The notes under the pieces: model-generated
The model's database searches: none
What the model saw: the letters and a program-made list of their open reading frames with translations, nothing else
Told to the model about the DNA's origin: nothing
Part shown: in pieces, positions 34,549-46,053 of the stretch
Position numbering within the stretch: the first letter of the stretch is position 1
Layout of the letters: every line of letters starts with the position of its first letter
Made by a program: the position numbers and the translations under genes
NCBI GenBank assembly: GCA_949128115.1
Contig: OX421968.1
Coordinates: 27,946,377 to 28,010,376 of the forward strand
Reading direction: 5' to 3'
Origin: Anaspis maculata
Taxonomy: Eukaryota; Arthropoda; Insecta; Coleoptera; Scraptiidae
DNA length: 64,000 bases

Positions 34549-36342
34549 TAGTTGTATCGGTAGTAGCTAATAAAGTGCAGTTTGTTTACAAGTAAATCAG
34601 TGCGTTTGATTTCGAAATAGGCGAACCCGAATACCGTAACAATATTGATAATAACTGACCATTATCTTCGATGTATCTCAATTTTCTTCTGCCATGTTCC
34701 ATGTTCCATGATTCTCTGTATGAATTTCTCCAATGCAAAATTTTCTAATGTAATTGAAAAATGCGGCGCCCAAATAATTGGTTTTCATTTGCAGCTTCCC
34801 ATTCCTTGTCGTATACTATCCTGCTCAATACTCACCAAAAATCTTATATCGGTCGAGCTTGCGGTACATTGGGAGGCAGGAGCTCGGAGAAATCAATCCT
34901 GCTGTTGTCCAGAGAATGATCGAACATGGCAGAAGAAAACTGAGAGCCGTCAAAGATAATGGCCCATCTTCAATATGTCAATATGAATTTGGTAATGTTA
35001 AAGATGATACTAGTTTTCACAATATTAAGTTACAAAATGAAAACTATCCAAAAAAAGTTATTAGCTTTAAATAATTCCCAAAACTTTCGGACCATACGTT
35101 AGGCAGGTACTATAGTTGCAAAATAAGAGTTAGAAAGGTCTTGGTGCCTACCTGATCAGTGGTCACTTTTTCAAATAAAAGATCTATGTTTTCCACGTCC
35201 GTTTTCTACGCTTGTCCACGTCCTAGGTGTCTTTACGCCTTCACTGATAACACTATACTTCCATTCTCGCAAATTCCGACACACACAAGACAACAAATTT
35301 CAAGTTGGTGCCATAGGAATAACACTGAAGATCCTACTGCCCTTTGCCGTGGTGCATACAGGGTGTTTCAAACATAAGTGCCATCCTTTCCACCCTGGAT
35401 TTAGATTTTCAAAATATGAAGGTTATGCTATTGTTTATTTTTCAAAAGTGCCCCTGAAAAAAGTTACAGGCCTTCAAAGTTCAATTTTTCAATTCGTTTT
35501 TTATTCATAACTTTTATAAGGCTGGGCCGATTTTGCTAAAATTTCAACCAGAGTGTGCTGAAATACGTCTCCATTGAACAATGATGGCGTATCTAAACAA
35601 AAGTTCCCAGTGGCGTAGATAGTGAAGGGTAGCTCCCTTTCCCTCCCCCTCCCCCACTTTCTACGCCCCTGAGGATTTTTCAAAACTGATTACATTCTTA
35701 GATTCCTTGTTCGATTTGCAAAAAAACGTTACTCTTGCAAAATTTTGATTAAGGGCTTCATTTTTTAAATATTTGGGTTTGAAACTTTGAAAAACATCTC
35801 GGAATCGCCACTTTCCAGGGCCCAAATTGTTTTTTCCTGAAAAAGTCAATATCTCACAGAAAAAATGGTGGTTTATCAACTTAAAGCACCTGAAAAACTT
35901 ATTTCAGTGAGAAAATCATGAGTTTTCTTGAATTTCAATTTTTAATTTTCAAAAAAAAAAAAAATTGGGCCCTGGAAAGTGGCGATTCCGAATGTTTTTC
36001 AACGTTTCAAATCCAAATATCTCAAGAGTGAAGCCTCTCATCAAAATTTGGCACGAGTAACTTTTTTTGCAAATTAAACAAGGAATCTGGAAATGTAGTC
36101 AGTTTTGGAAAATCTCAAGGGGCGTAGAAAGTGGGGAAAAAAGGGGGCTACCCCCACTATCTACGCCACTGGCATTTTTGTTCAAATACGCCATCATTGT
36201 TCAATAGAGACGTATTTCAGGACACCCTGGTTGAAATTTAGACAAAATCGGCCCAGCCGTATTGAAGTTATGAATAAAAACTAATTAAAAAATTGAACTT
36301 TGAAGGCCTGTAACTTTTTTCAGGGTCACTTTTGAAAAATAA

Positions 36343-38795
36343 ACAAGTGAGTATGCCTTCACGTGCGTGAGTCTCAGTAGCCCATTTTCTTAAAGAGGCA
36401 TATTGTGAATGTAGAGAAATTTGGTTGAAGGAGAAACACCATTTTTTGCCCACTCTCTTTAGTCGGAACTCATTGTGATATTTTGTTATCAGAATGGGAT
36501 ACTTGCCAATGAAATAGATTTGAATGAAAATTCTTTCAATCTTCCAAAAAAATTTTGTTTGAGGCGGGAGATGGGAGTGGCGGCTAATCAACAGTAGCCT
36601 ATTCTTTACCATTTTTAGTCGGCTATCCATATAGCGAAAGAATTAGATCGTTATGTCTTTGGGTCTATGTTTTTCATTAATCTCTTACTTTGAGGGCAGC
36701 GTGTGGGGGCGGCAGCATTCGGCAAAGTAAATGTTGCACAGTTTGAGTTGGGAGTTTGTAAATGTTTAAGTAAATATGACAATCACTGAAAATTGTGAAA
36801 GTTGTACTTTTTTTTGTTTGGGGGGCGGGAGCTGGAGGCGGCTACTAGTCGAAAGTGACCCATCTCTTCCCATTCTTAGTCAGCTCTCTATATAGCAAAA
36901 GAATTAGATCGCTATGTCTTCAGGTTTATGTTTTACATTTATCGCTTACTTTGGGGGCGGCGTGTGGGAGCGGCAGAGTTTGGCAAAGAAACTCTTGCAC
37001 AGTTTGAGTTGGGAGTTTATAATTGTTTGAGGTAACATTAACATCTAAATCAGTGAAAATTGTTGTGAGTTGAACTTTTTTTCTTTTGGGGGCGGAAGCT
37101 GGAGGCGACGCCATATCAAAAGTAGCCTATCCTTTCCCGTTTTCAGTCAGCTATCCATACAGGGTCTTTTTTTATGGATGTCATCATTTAAATGGCTTCT
37201 GACAGGCGAAGTAAGAAACTTATCAACAGGGGCATGGCAGTATCTTGTAACTTATAGTTTCAAGTTTTGTTTGACACTACAACCACAGTTGTCAGCCATC
37301 AGCTTTGTCTGCACGGTGCGACAGAACAAAATGTTGTGCTTGGCCATAGAAGGGAACAGTGTTGAAAAGTCGCTTTGTTTTTTCTCTGTAGGCATTCTCA
37401 AAGACCAGGTATTCACAGACGTAATCAGGGACATTCGTTATCTTGAGAAGGGAATCAAAAATATCTGCACTGAAGTTACGTCTCGAGATTCTGTGACACC
37501 CGCCGAGCACTGCATTTCTGATTAGAGACTTTTTTGGGAAACGGCGACCATCACCCTAAAGTTGCACGAAGACAACTTTCACCGTATCAAAATTCAAATT
37601 CTAGGTTTCAATTTGTTACAAGTTTCAAGTAAATTGGTACAGAAATAGAGGAGAATTTTGAATTTCAAAATGAAGAAACAAAAAATTTGCAACTTTAAGG
37701 CTCTTGGCACGGTGTACACGAAGTTGATGACTGCCAACCATTATTGTGATGTCAAACAAAACTTGAAACTGTAAACTACAAGATGCTGCCATACCCTTGT
37801 CAAAAAGTTGCGTACTTTGTTTATCAGAAGCTTCCGGAATAGTGACATTGCTAAAAAAAGACCCTGTATAGCGAAAGAATTAGATCGTTAAGTCTTCGGG
37901 TTCATGTTTTTCATTTATTTTTTACTTTGAAGGCAGCGTTTGGGGGCGGCAGCATTCGGCAAAGTAACTGTTGCACAGTTTGAGTTGGGATCTTCTAAAT
38001 GTTTAAGGAAATATGCAAGTTGCATTTTTTTGTTTGGGGGCGGAAACTGGAGGCGGCGACTTATCAAAAGTGGCCTATCTTTTCCCATTTTCAGTCAGCT
38101 ATCTATATAGCGAAAGAATTAGATCGCTATGTCTTCGGGTTCATGTTTTTCATTTATCTCTTACTTTGGGGGCGGCGTGTGGGAGCGGCAGCATTCGGCT
38201 AAGCAAATGTTGCACAGTTTGAGTTGGCAGTTTCTAAGTGTGTGAGGGAACATCTTAATCAGTAACAATTGTGAAAGTTGCACTTTTTGTCGTTTGGGGG
38301 CGGAATCTGGGGGCGGCGACTAACCAAAAGTAGCCTATCCTTTCCCATTTTCAGTCAGCTATCTATATAGCGAAATAATTAGATCGCTATGTCTTCGGGT
38401 TCATGTTTTTCATTTCAAAGTGATTGGGGGCGGTTTTTAGCAATTTTTTCATGTCGGCGGCGCATATTGAAGACGGAATATTTCTGGGCTTACGTATATA
38501 AGTAGCAACTATGTATTATTCATAAAATGAGAACACCAGAGCATTAGGTCTGGGAGAAATTGCAATATCATGGTATTTCAAGTTTATCGGGGGCGGTTTT
38601 CTCTATGTTGGCGGCGCAATATAGACATTCAATATAGCCTAGCCCTCCTTTGGGAGTGGCAGCTATGTAACAGCGAAAAAATTAGAAAGCTAGGGCGTCT
38701 AGTTTGGGAGGAGTTCGAGGAACGGACGGACGGACGGACGGACGGACAAAGCGGTTGCAATAGCGATTTTCATCAAGATGGAAAATGCGCTAAAA
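36343..38795 (-). mobile_element. Helentron-like element, subfamily C, interrupted by a TA-MITE
   Basis: On the - strand it runs from TTTTTAGCGCATTTTCCATC and (GTCC)n at the right to GAAAATGGGCTACTGAGACT, the CACGCACGTG hairpin and ACTTGT at 36343. The body carries the same roughly 260-bp repeats as 27225-29240. A 707-bp element at 37160 splits one repeat; flanks rejoin as CTATCCATATAGCGAAAG, the intact sequence of neighbouring units. Confidence 0.86.
37160..37866. mobile_element. CAGGGTCTTTTTTTA MITE with TA duplication
   Basis: The TIRs are CAGGGTCTTTTTTTA and TAAAAAAAGACCCTG, with TA at 37158-37159 and 37867-37868. Sub-terminal arms of about 130 bp are imperfectly complementary (GTTTCAAGTTTTGTTTGACA). 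A 72-codon open stretch on the - strand (37292-37510; includes PDYVCEYLVFENAYREKTKR) is intact, but no family was recognised. It may be captured sequence. Confidence 0.8.
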
Positions 38796-39059
38796 ATAGC
38801 AGAATCTTCATATCTTGAAAATTTGATTCTAGGGTGGAAAGGATGGCACTTATTTTTGAAACACCCTGTATCTAGTCAGAAAATTTCTAGGCACCTGAAT
38901 GAGTTCATGGGCGAAATAGAAATACTCGTAGTGAACCAAAGCTTCACCATCAGCCGTATGTTGCATTCCAGAACAAGGTTAAAGACAAAACTTTAAAATC
39001 AAAAGAGGCTTTTCTGATGTTTGGCAACCGCAAGTCTGACGAAAATGTTTTCAATTATA

Positions 39060-41864
39060 CAGGATGTCCCGAAATTGATGCAACAAAATTTACAGGGAAA
39101 TAGAAAATTGAAAAATGAAGCGACTTTCCCAATAAAAATACCCCCCCAAACGTAATAACGGAGATACAGGCCTTCAAAGTTGATTTTTGAAAACAGTTTT
39201 TTCTCAATAACTTTTTAACCGCTCAACCGATTTTATTCAAATTCGAACCAAGATTTTCTAAAATAGGTCTCTATTGAATAATGATAACGCATTTCATCAA
39301 ACATTTTTGAGGGGCAAAGATAATAGGGAGTACCTTTCCTAAAATAGGGGGTATTTTCCACCCCCCTGAATATTTTTGAAAATGGTTTCAATTTTTGAAT
39401 CCTACGTTCAATTTAAAGAAAAAAGTTATTCTTGCAAAATTTTGATTAGAGGCTTCGTTTGAAAAATATTTGGGATTGAAACATAGGAAAACATCTCGAT
39501 ATCGCCACTTTCCAGGGCCCTTTTTTTTTCTGAAAAACTTCATGTTTCTCAGCAGAAATGGTGGTTTATCAACTTAAAACACCTGGAATTTTTTTTTCAC
39601 TAGAGAAATCTTGAGTGAATTTTAATTTTTAAGGTCTTTGAAAGTGGTGTTTTTGATACATTTTTCGAAATTTTAAACCCAAATATTTCGAAAATGAAGC
39701 CTTTAATTAAAATTTTGCACGTGTAACTTTTTTCTCTAAATTGAACGTAGAATTCAAAAATTGAAACCGATTCCAAAAATATTCAGGGTGGTGAAAAATA
39801 GGGAAAAAGAGGGAAGGTATCTCCTATTATCTTTGCCCCTGAAAATGTTTGATAAAATGCGTTATCATTGTTCGATAGAGACCTATTTCAGTAAACTTTG
39901 GTTCAAAGGACCCCGCACGATTCTTATGGAAAATGGGTCTCGGTCAAATTTCCTAATTTTCTTATATGTTGTGACCCAATTTGACACGAGCCAAAAACCA
40001 TCGTCCGTTACCCAAAAAAATGGACAGTTTTTTTTCTATAAGGAGTTAAAGATGGGTCATTTTAAGGTAAAAAAATATGTTCCAACGTAAGTGAGAACAT
40101 TTTAACGTCCTTTCTGACACATATAGCTCATGACAATTCCCTTCTTCTTGTAAAAAAATCAACCCCTTCCCTCACCCCCAACCCCTACTTGTGAGTATCA
40201 AATTCGAAATTACGTTTGAAAGTCATGCAGATGGCTCTATTTTGTCGAATTATCAATTTTGGCACAAATTTTTTTTTCAACCCCCAAATAGGGGGTGGGG
40301 TTGAAAAAAAAACCATCGGTCAATTCGACTGAATTTCTGATATTGTGCTTTACCTGTTATGCTAAACAAGATTACCAAAGGAAAACTCATTCGTATGACC
40401 AGTTTCCACCCCACAGAGGGTTGAAGTTGACTATAATGACGCATAAAACATTCTTCCATGTCATAAACCAAATGAATGGAAATAGTGGACTTTCATATCA
40501 TCTTGTTTCGTAAAAATGTCTATTCTCCAAAAATACTTTCAATCCCGTCTTTCATCCCCTATCCCTGTTTCTGAACATCATATTCGAAACAAATCTTGGA
40601 AATTATATCAATTTTTATTTCATCCTTCAAATAGTCGCAGTAGCTAGAATAAGAGTGTGACATAATATTTTGCTTTGATTGAGCAGCTTTTGTTCCAAAT
40701 GACATAAAATTCTTCAATCTAAACTATAAGTAGAGGTGTATCCGTACAAAAAAAAAAGTTAGGAACTATGTAGGTACAGGTAAACATAATTAACCTGCTG
40801 TAAAGTTGAGACTTGATAGGAACACCAATATTTTTAATAATAATCCAGGCAAAAAATCATTCAATCAAATGTATGTCCCACCTTGCTGTAAGGGTGCTAA
40901 CATAAGCATAATAGTGAAAGTGAATTTTGAGAGGGGATTCACAATCAGATGCAGAGAATCCGACCGTAGACCTTCTCCTTCATTTTCAAGATTTATTTCG
41001 AATATGATGTTCAGAAACAAGAATAGGGGATGAGAGACGGGGTTGAAATTATTTTTGAAGGATAGGCATTTTTACAAAACAAGATCATATGAAAGTCCAC
41101 TGTTTTCATTCATTTTGTCTATGACATGGAAGAATGTTTTATGAATCATTATAGTCAACTTCAACCCTCTGTGGGGTGGAAACTGGTCATACGAATGAGT
41201 TTTCACTTGGTAATCTTGTTTAGCGTAACTGGTAAAGCCCAATATCAGAAATTCAGCCGAATTGACCGATGGTTTTTTTTCAACCCCACCCCCTATTTGG
41301 AGGTTGGAAAAAAAAATTGTGTCAAAATTAGTAATTTGACAAAATAGAACCATCTGCATGACTTTCAAACGTAATTTCGAATTTGATACTCACAAGTAGG
41401 GGTTGGGGGTGAGGGAGGGGGTTGATTTTTTCACAAAAGAAAAAGGGAATTGTCATGAGCCATATGTGTTAAAAAGGACGTTGAAATGTTCTCACTTACG
41501 TTGGAACATATTTTTTTACCTTGAAATAACTCATCTTCAACCCCTTATAGAAAAAAAAACTGTTAATTTTTTTGGGTAACGGACGATGGTTTTTGGCTCG
41601 TGTCAAATTGGGCTACAACATATAAAAAAATTAGGGAATTTGACCGAGACCCATTTCCCATAAAAATCGTGCGGGGTCCTTTGAATAAAATCGGCTCAAT
41701 GCACGGTTCAAAAGTTATGCAAAAGAAACTGTTTTAAAGAACCAACTTTGAAGGCCTGTATCTCCGTTATTACGTTTGCGAAAATATTTTTATTAGGCAA
41801 GTCCCCTTATTTTTCAGTTTTCCACCTCCCTGTAAATTTTGTTGCATTAATTTCGGGACACCTG
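39060..41864. mobile_element. CAGGATGTCCCGAAATTG foldback (F1 family) hosting a no-TSD element
   Basis: The left tip CAGGATGTCCCGAAATTGAT and the right tip complementary to CAGGTGTCCCGAAATTAATG lie in TA flanks. The arms match (AACGGAGATACAGGCCTTCA and complement near 41750). The right arm is broken at 39908-41679. Confidence 0.82.
39908..41679. mobile_element. GGACCCCGCACGA element inserted between AAA and TTT without TSD (Spy-like)
   Basis: The tips GGACCCCGCACGAT and ATCGTGCGGGGTCC begin about 700 bp or more of near-perfect inverted arms around a centre near 40790. The left flank is TTCAAA and the right flank TTTGAATAAAATCGG. Other F1 copies read ...TTCAAATTTGA..., so the insertion fell exactly between AAA and TTT with no duplicated base. 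As I recall, eukaryotic Spy transposons are described with this AAA^TTT specificity and lack of TSD. No transposase present. Confidence 0.72.
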
Positions 41865-42061
41865 TATGAGTCGCTGTACCGAAACTTTGAGCTAAAGTGG
41901 CTGTTTTAGGAAAGAAAGGTTTCTTGATGTATTTACCTTGATGAAAAACATCATCAAAATAAAAGCTACGTTTTTTCAGTAGGTATCATTGAAAAAAAGT
42001 TACCAACAAACCATGAAAATTTAATTTTTCGGTTTTTCACTTGGAACTATCATTGTACATA

Positions 42062-42655
42062 CAGGGTGTCCTGTTTTTTGGCATTCCTTTTGAACCGTTT
42101 AACCGATTTCATTCAAATTTGAACCAAAGTTCACTAAAATAGGTCTCTATTGAACAGTGATAACGGATTCCATCAAACATTCTTAGGGGCGAAGATAATA
42201 GGGAGTACCTTCCCCCCTTTCCTCTATTTTTCACCCCTCTGAATATTTTTGAAAATAGTTTCGATTTTTGAATTCTACGTTCAATTTAGAGAAAAAAGTT
42301 ACTCATGCAAAATTTGATTAAAGGCTTCATTTTTGAGATATTTGGGTTTGAAACTTCGGAAAACGTATCGAAAACACCACTTTCAAAGGCCTTGGAAATT
42401 AAAATCCAAGAAAACTCAAGATTCCTCAAGTGAAACAAGAATTCCAGGTGTTTTAGGTTGATAAACCACCATTTTTGCTGAGAAACATCAAGTTTTCCAG
42501 AAAAAAAATTTGGGCCCTGGAAAGTGGCGATTTTGAGATGTTTTCGAATGTTTCAATCCCAAATAGGTATCTTTAAAAAGAAGCCTAATCAAAATTTTGC
42601 AAGAGTAACTTTTTTCTCTAAATTGAAGGTAGAATTCAGGGGGGTGAAAAATGCA
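42062..42655. mobile_element. Truncated F1-family foldback
   Basis: It starts CAGGGTGTCCTGTTTTTTGG after TA and contains the family phrases 'gtctctattgaacagtgata' and 'gaagataatagggagtacc'. The complementary arm stops at GGGGGGTGAAAAATG (about 42655), before the terminal region. Confidence 0.65.
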
Positions 42656-42784
42656 AAAGCAAACACTTGTCATCGAATTGTACAGTGCCCTCCATTACAA
42701 TAATTCACTCGGCCAAGAACCAACAACAATGCTTGTGGTTATCAGCCTGTGGAAACTTGCATGTCCGAAACAGGCATATTAGCC

Positions 42785-44525
42785 CAGGCAATTTAGGTCT
42801 AAAAACGACGAAACCCGGAAGTAATTCCCACAAAACTGAATTTTAGTATAGTGGCCATTTTAACCCGTCTGAGCAACATATGAAAATTCCCAGAAATTCC
42901 GGTGTTCGCATTATGGATTTTGGGGGTAAAAGCCACCCTTACGGTGACATGGTGCTGGTTTTTTTTATTTTCCTGCCAAACGGTAACTTGAACGTGAAAT
43001 AGTAATGGGAGTGAAAATATTCCCCACTAAATTTTGCATCGTAAAGGTCCATTTGACTATACGGCTAGTCTTCTCTCAATTCGATAAAAAAGCATTTGAA
43101 GTGGGGAGTAGCTTAGAGCGGGCAGCGGAAAATCCGAGCAGTGCCGTGTTTCGAGGTAGATATCTTGCATGTGGTTGACCCCACGAAAAAACGATAGAAA
43201 AGAAATTGTTTATCCTAATGTTCTGCGTATGATGCTTGTACCGAAAATCCTCTTTTGATCATGTATTTTAAATTATAACACGAAAACTACCCACTTAGGT
43301 GTTTTAGGTAAAAAAATGTCTAAACCCAGGAATAATTTTTTTGAAGCTGAATTTCTGTACAGTGACCCTTTTGACCCGTCTGAACAACATATCAAAATAC
43401 TCGGAAATTCCGACGTACGCGTCATGGATTTCAGGGGTTAAAAACCACCCTTACTGTGACATGGTGCCGGTTTTTCTTATTTTCCTGCCAAACAGTAACT
43501 TGGACGTAAAAAAGTTACAAAAAAAAAATTCCCCACCAAATTTTGCATTGAAAAGGTCCGATTGACTATACGGCTAGTCCTTGCCCAATTCGAGAAAAAA
43601 ACGTTCGAAGTGAGGGATAGTTCAAAGCGCGCAACAAAAAATCAGAGCAATGCCGTGTTTCGAGGCAGGTATCTTGTAAGTGGTTGATCCCAGAAAATTT
43701 CTAGTACAAGCATCGTACGTAGAACATTTTGATCAACCATTTTCTCTCCTACAGTTTTTTTTCCTGGGATCAACCACTTGCGAGATATCTGCTTCTAAAC
43801 ACGTCACTGTTCTGATTTTTCGCTGCGCGCTTAAAGCTATTTCCCACTTCAAATGCTTTTTTCTCGGATTAGGTAAGGACTTAGTCATATAGTCAATCAG
43901 ACGTTTTCGATGCAGAATTTAGTGAGGATAATTTTTATTCTCTTTACTATTTCACGTTCAAGTTACTGTTTGGCAGAAAAATGAGAAAAAACGGAACCGT
44001 GTCACCATAAGGGCGGTTTTTACCCCCTAAACTCCATGGCCCGTATTCATATCCCACTTTTAAGCTAAAAGCCTCGCTAAAAGCGCTTTTAGTGCGATGC
44101 GCATTTAGGGGCATTTCTCATATTTTAGTGTTCAAAAATACAAATTAACTCGCAAATTAATTGCAATTAAGTACATACAATCGCTCCCAATCCCAATAAT
44201 GTATTTTTGAACACTGAAATATGAGAAATGCCCCTAAATGCGCATCGCACTAAAAGCGCTTTTAGCTTAAAAGTGGGATATGAATACGGGCCCATGACGA
44301 TATAATTACAGAATCTTGTCGAGTATTTTGTTATGTTGTTCAGATGGGTCAATAGGATCACTGTACAGAAATTCAGCTTCGACGAAATTATTCCTGAGTT
44401 TTCGACATTTTTAACCTAAAACACCTAGGTAGTTTTCGTTCGTGTTATCATTTGAAATACATTATCAGAAGAGAAGTTTTGGTACAAGCATCATAATGTA
44501 GAACATTATGATCAAGAATTTTCTC
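42785..44525. repeat. Triplicated repeat: two direct copies and one inverted
   Basis: A roughly 500-bp unit recurs at about 42795-43270 and 43300-43760 (same orientation), and inverted at about 43780-44520 after allowing for a 253-bp MITE. Markers are CCAAACxGTAACTTGxACGT, GTGACATGGTGCxGGTTTTT and ATACGGCTAGTC. The second and third copies form a foldback centred near 43770. No ORF explains it. Confidence 0.7.
44039..44291. mobile_element. GCCCGTATTCATA palindromic MITE, CCATG duplication
   Basis: The TIRs GCCCGTATTCATATCCCACT and complement enclose near-perfect arms (GCGCATTTAGGGGCATTTCT). CCATG occurs at 44034-44038 and 44292-44296, an apparent 5-bp duplication. GGGCCCGTATTCAT tips occur in Harbinger/ISL2EU-type elements, from memory. 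The superfamily is not settled. Confidence 0.72.
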
Positions 44526-44999
44526 GTCAGCTTTGTGGGTATTATTTCTGGGTTATTAAAACCTAGAATGACTGAGCTATGTGCGATGTGGTGCGGTGCG
44601 CTACACAGGGAACGGAGATGTAGATCTTGCGTCCATTCCCTACGTGGTCAGAGCACTCGGTTGCGCTACCCGCATAGGGAACGGAAAAATGCAGCCGGGA
44701 GTTCCCGGATCAAAATAACTGCCCGTAAGATGGCGTGCATTCAGCTGTGAGAATCCTACGACCTACAAGTGTGTGGCAGTTTCAATTTCAGTTTCTTTGC
44801 CGAGCTGATGACTGATATGATAATCCCATAGAGTCACTAATTTATGAAGCGTTGGTATAGATTATGTTTCTCGGGTCGTGGGTTTGGACTAGTTCGTGAA
44901 AGCGGCTCTCGATAATGGGCTGTTGGGTTTCTGATTTTTTGTAGGTAGGTAGGGAAGGAATCTGAGGTGCTCTCAAATTCATATTTCCAGAAAATTCTC
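44526..44999. other. GC-rich tRNA/SINE-like patch and unassigned sequence
   Basis: At 44585-44730 base composition rises sharply. GGTGCGCTACACAGGGAACG and GGTTGCGCTACCCGCATAGG are imperfect direct repeats, a GTGGTCAGAGCACTCGG segment loosely resembles a tRNA A box, and CCGGGAGTTCCCGG a T arm. It does not fold as an intact tRNA by eye. It could be a SINE fragment. The remainder is featureless. Confidence 0.25.
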
Positions 45000-45510
45000 C
45001 TGAAATTATCCTTGGTTAGTTAGAGCATCACAATTGAAATAATGACTTGTTTGACCATCTGGAATAGCGTTCCACTGATTTAAATTGAAATTTAAAAAAA
45101 TATTCCTGAAAATTTTCTGGTAATAATATTTTTTCAAATCAGCTAAATTAGTTCCAAACAATTGAGAAATCGCATTTTGTAGCATTTTTCATGTAGCTTC
45201 CGAATATGAGATCAGATTTTGAAAAAAATCTATACAGGATAACTTTTTCAACAGAAACTCGGAAAATTTTTCTTGGGTACCGTACGGTATTCATTTCATG
45301 AATGAATAGGGCACTGCGAAGGCCCTTGCTTTTGGAATATACCTGCAAAACTCTGTTTGTGAGATATGGCCAATCAAACTTTTTGGTTGAACACATAAAT
45401 CACTCTGTATATCGGAAACGGGGGACGTCAGAAAAATTTCGAAGGCAAATTATGATTTGCCTCGAGAAAGTACATCTGCCTTTGAACTATGTTGGTTACT
45501 TAGTGGGACG
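45000..45510. repeat. Right-hand fragment of an E-in-B two-tier foldback
   Basis: Up to CACTCTG (45407) the sequence resembles the right arm of the E/C inner tier. After TA (45408-45409), roughly 101 bp resemble the B outer arm (GAAAGTACATCTGCC...CTATGTTGG), ending before TATAT at 45511. This is a third occurrence of the E+B junction (others 20022 and 59520). Confidence 0.5.
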
Positions 45511-46053
45511 TATATCTAATTTTTTAGCGCATTTTCCATCTTGATGAAAATCGCTATTGCAGCCGCTTTGTCCGTCCGTCCCTTCGTCCGTCCGTTCGTC
45601 CGTCCGTCGGTCCGTTCCTCGATCTCCTCGCAAACTAGACGCCCTAGCTTTCTGATTTTTTTCTCTGTTAGATAGCTGCCACCCCCCAAAGCGTGGCTAG
45701 GCTATATTGAATGTCTATATCGCGCCGCCAACATAGAGAAAACCGCCCCCGATCAACTTAAAATAACATGATGTTGCAATTTCTCCCAGACTTGATGCTC
45801 TGGTAACTTATAAACGTAAACCCAGAATTATTTCATCTTCAATGTGCGCCGCCGCGCCGGCATGAAAAAAAAAGGCTAAAAACCGCCCCCAATCACTTTA
45901 AAATGAAAAACATAAACCCGAAAACATAGCGATCTAATTCTTTCGCTATATGAATAGCTGACTAAAAATGGGAAAGGATAGAGGCCACTTTTGGTTAGTC
46001 GCCGCCCCCAGATTCCGCCCCCAAACGACAAAAAATGCAACTTTCACAATTGT

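Larger units (their letters stand above)
33146..34641 (+). mobile_element. Solo LTR (gypsy-type) interrupted by a foldback
   Basis: The 5' boundary is TGTTACGAAG and the 3' boundary CGTAACA (34641), with the flanking tetranucleotide ATAT on both sides (33142-33145, 34642-34645). A TATAAGAG box (about 33374) and AATAAAG signal (about 34570) fit LTR promoter and polyadenylation elements. Without the nested foldback (33488-34548) the LTR is about 430 bp. No internal retroviral-type coding is attached, so it arose by LTR-LTR recombination or is a fragment. The 4-bp duplication and TG...CA ends suit Ty3/gypsy. Confidence 0.78.
33017..35099. mobile_element. ACGTATGGTCCGAAAG TIR element, Tc1/mariner-like, TA duplication
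   Basis: The ends are ACGTATGGTCCGAAAGTGTT and its complement, with TA at 33015-33016 and 35100-35101. Inner arm text (GCTAATAACTTTTTC) is conserved. A solo LTR splits it. The remaining right-hand interior has an open stretch near 34860-34970 (includes EINPAVVQRMIEHGRRKLRA) that resembles the C-terminal helices of mariner/IS630-type transposases. That match is tentative. Confidence 0.7.
32835..35345. mobile_element. Outermost foldback of a five-level nest
   Basis: GATCTTCAGTGTTATTCCTA and GGCACCAACTTGAAATTTGT (32848-32900) are complementary to 35275-35340. Arms of about 180 bp flank the 33017-35099 element. The tips are not sharply defined, so the superfamily is open. Confidence 0.65.
35359..38868. 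mobile_element. CAGGGTGTTTCAAACA foldback hosting a Helentron
   Basis: The tips CAGGGTGTTTCAAACATAAG and complement (38868) have TA flanks. Complementary arms run 35359-35620 and 36190-36342, continuing at 38796-38868 past the Helentron. The expected joint AATAAA^CAATAGCATAA (from the left arm) is split exactly at the Helentron, confirming both boundaries. The central region resembles the F1 family arms. Confidence 0.82.
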
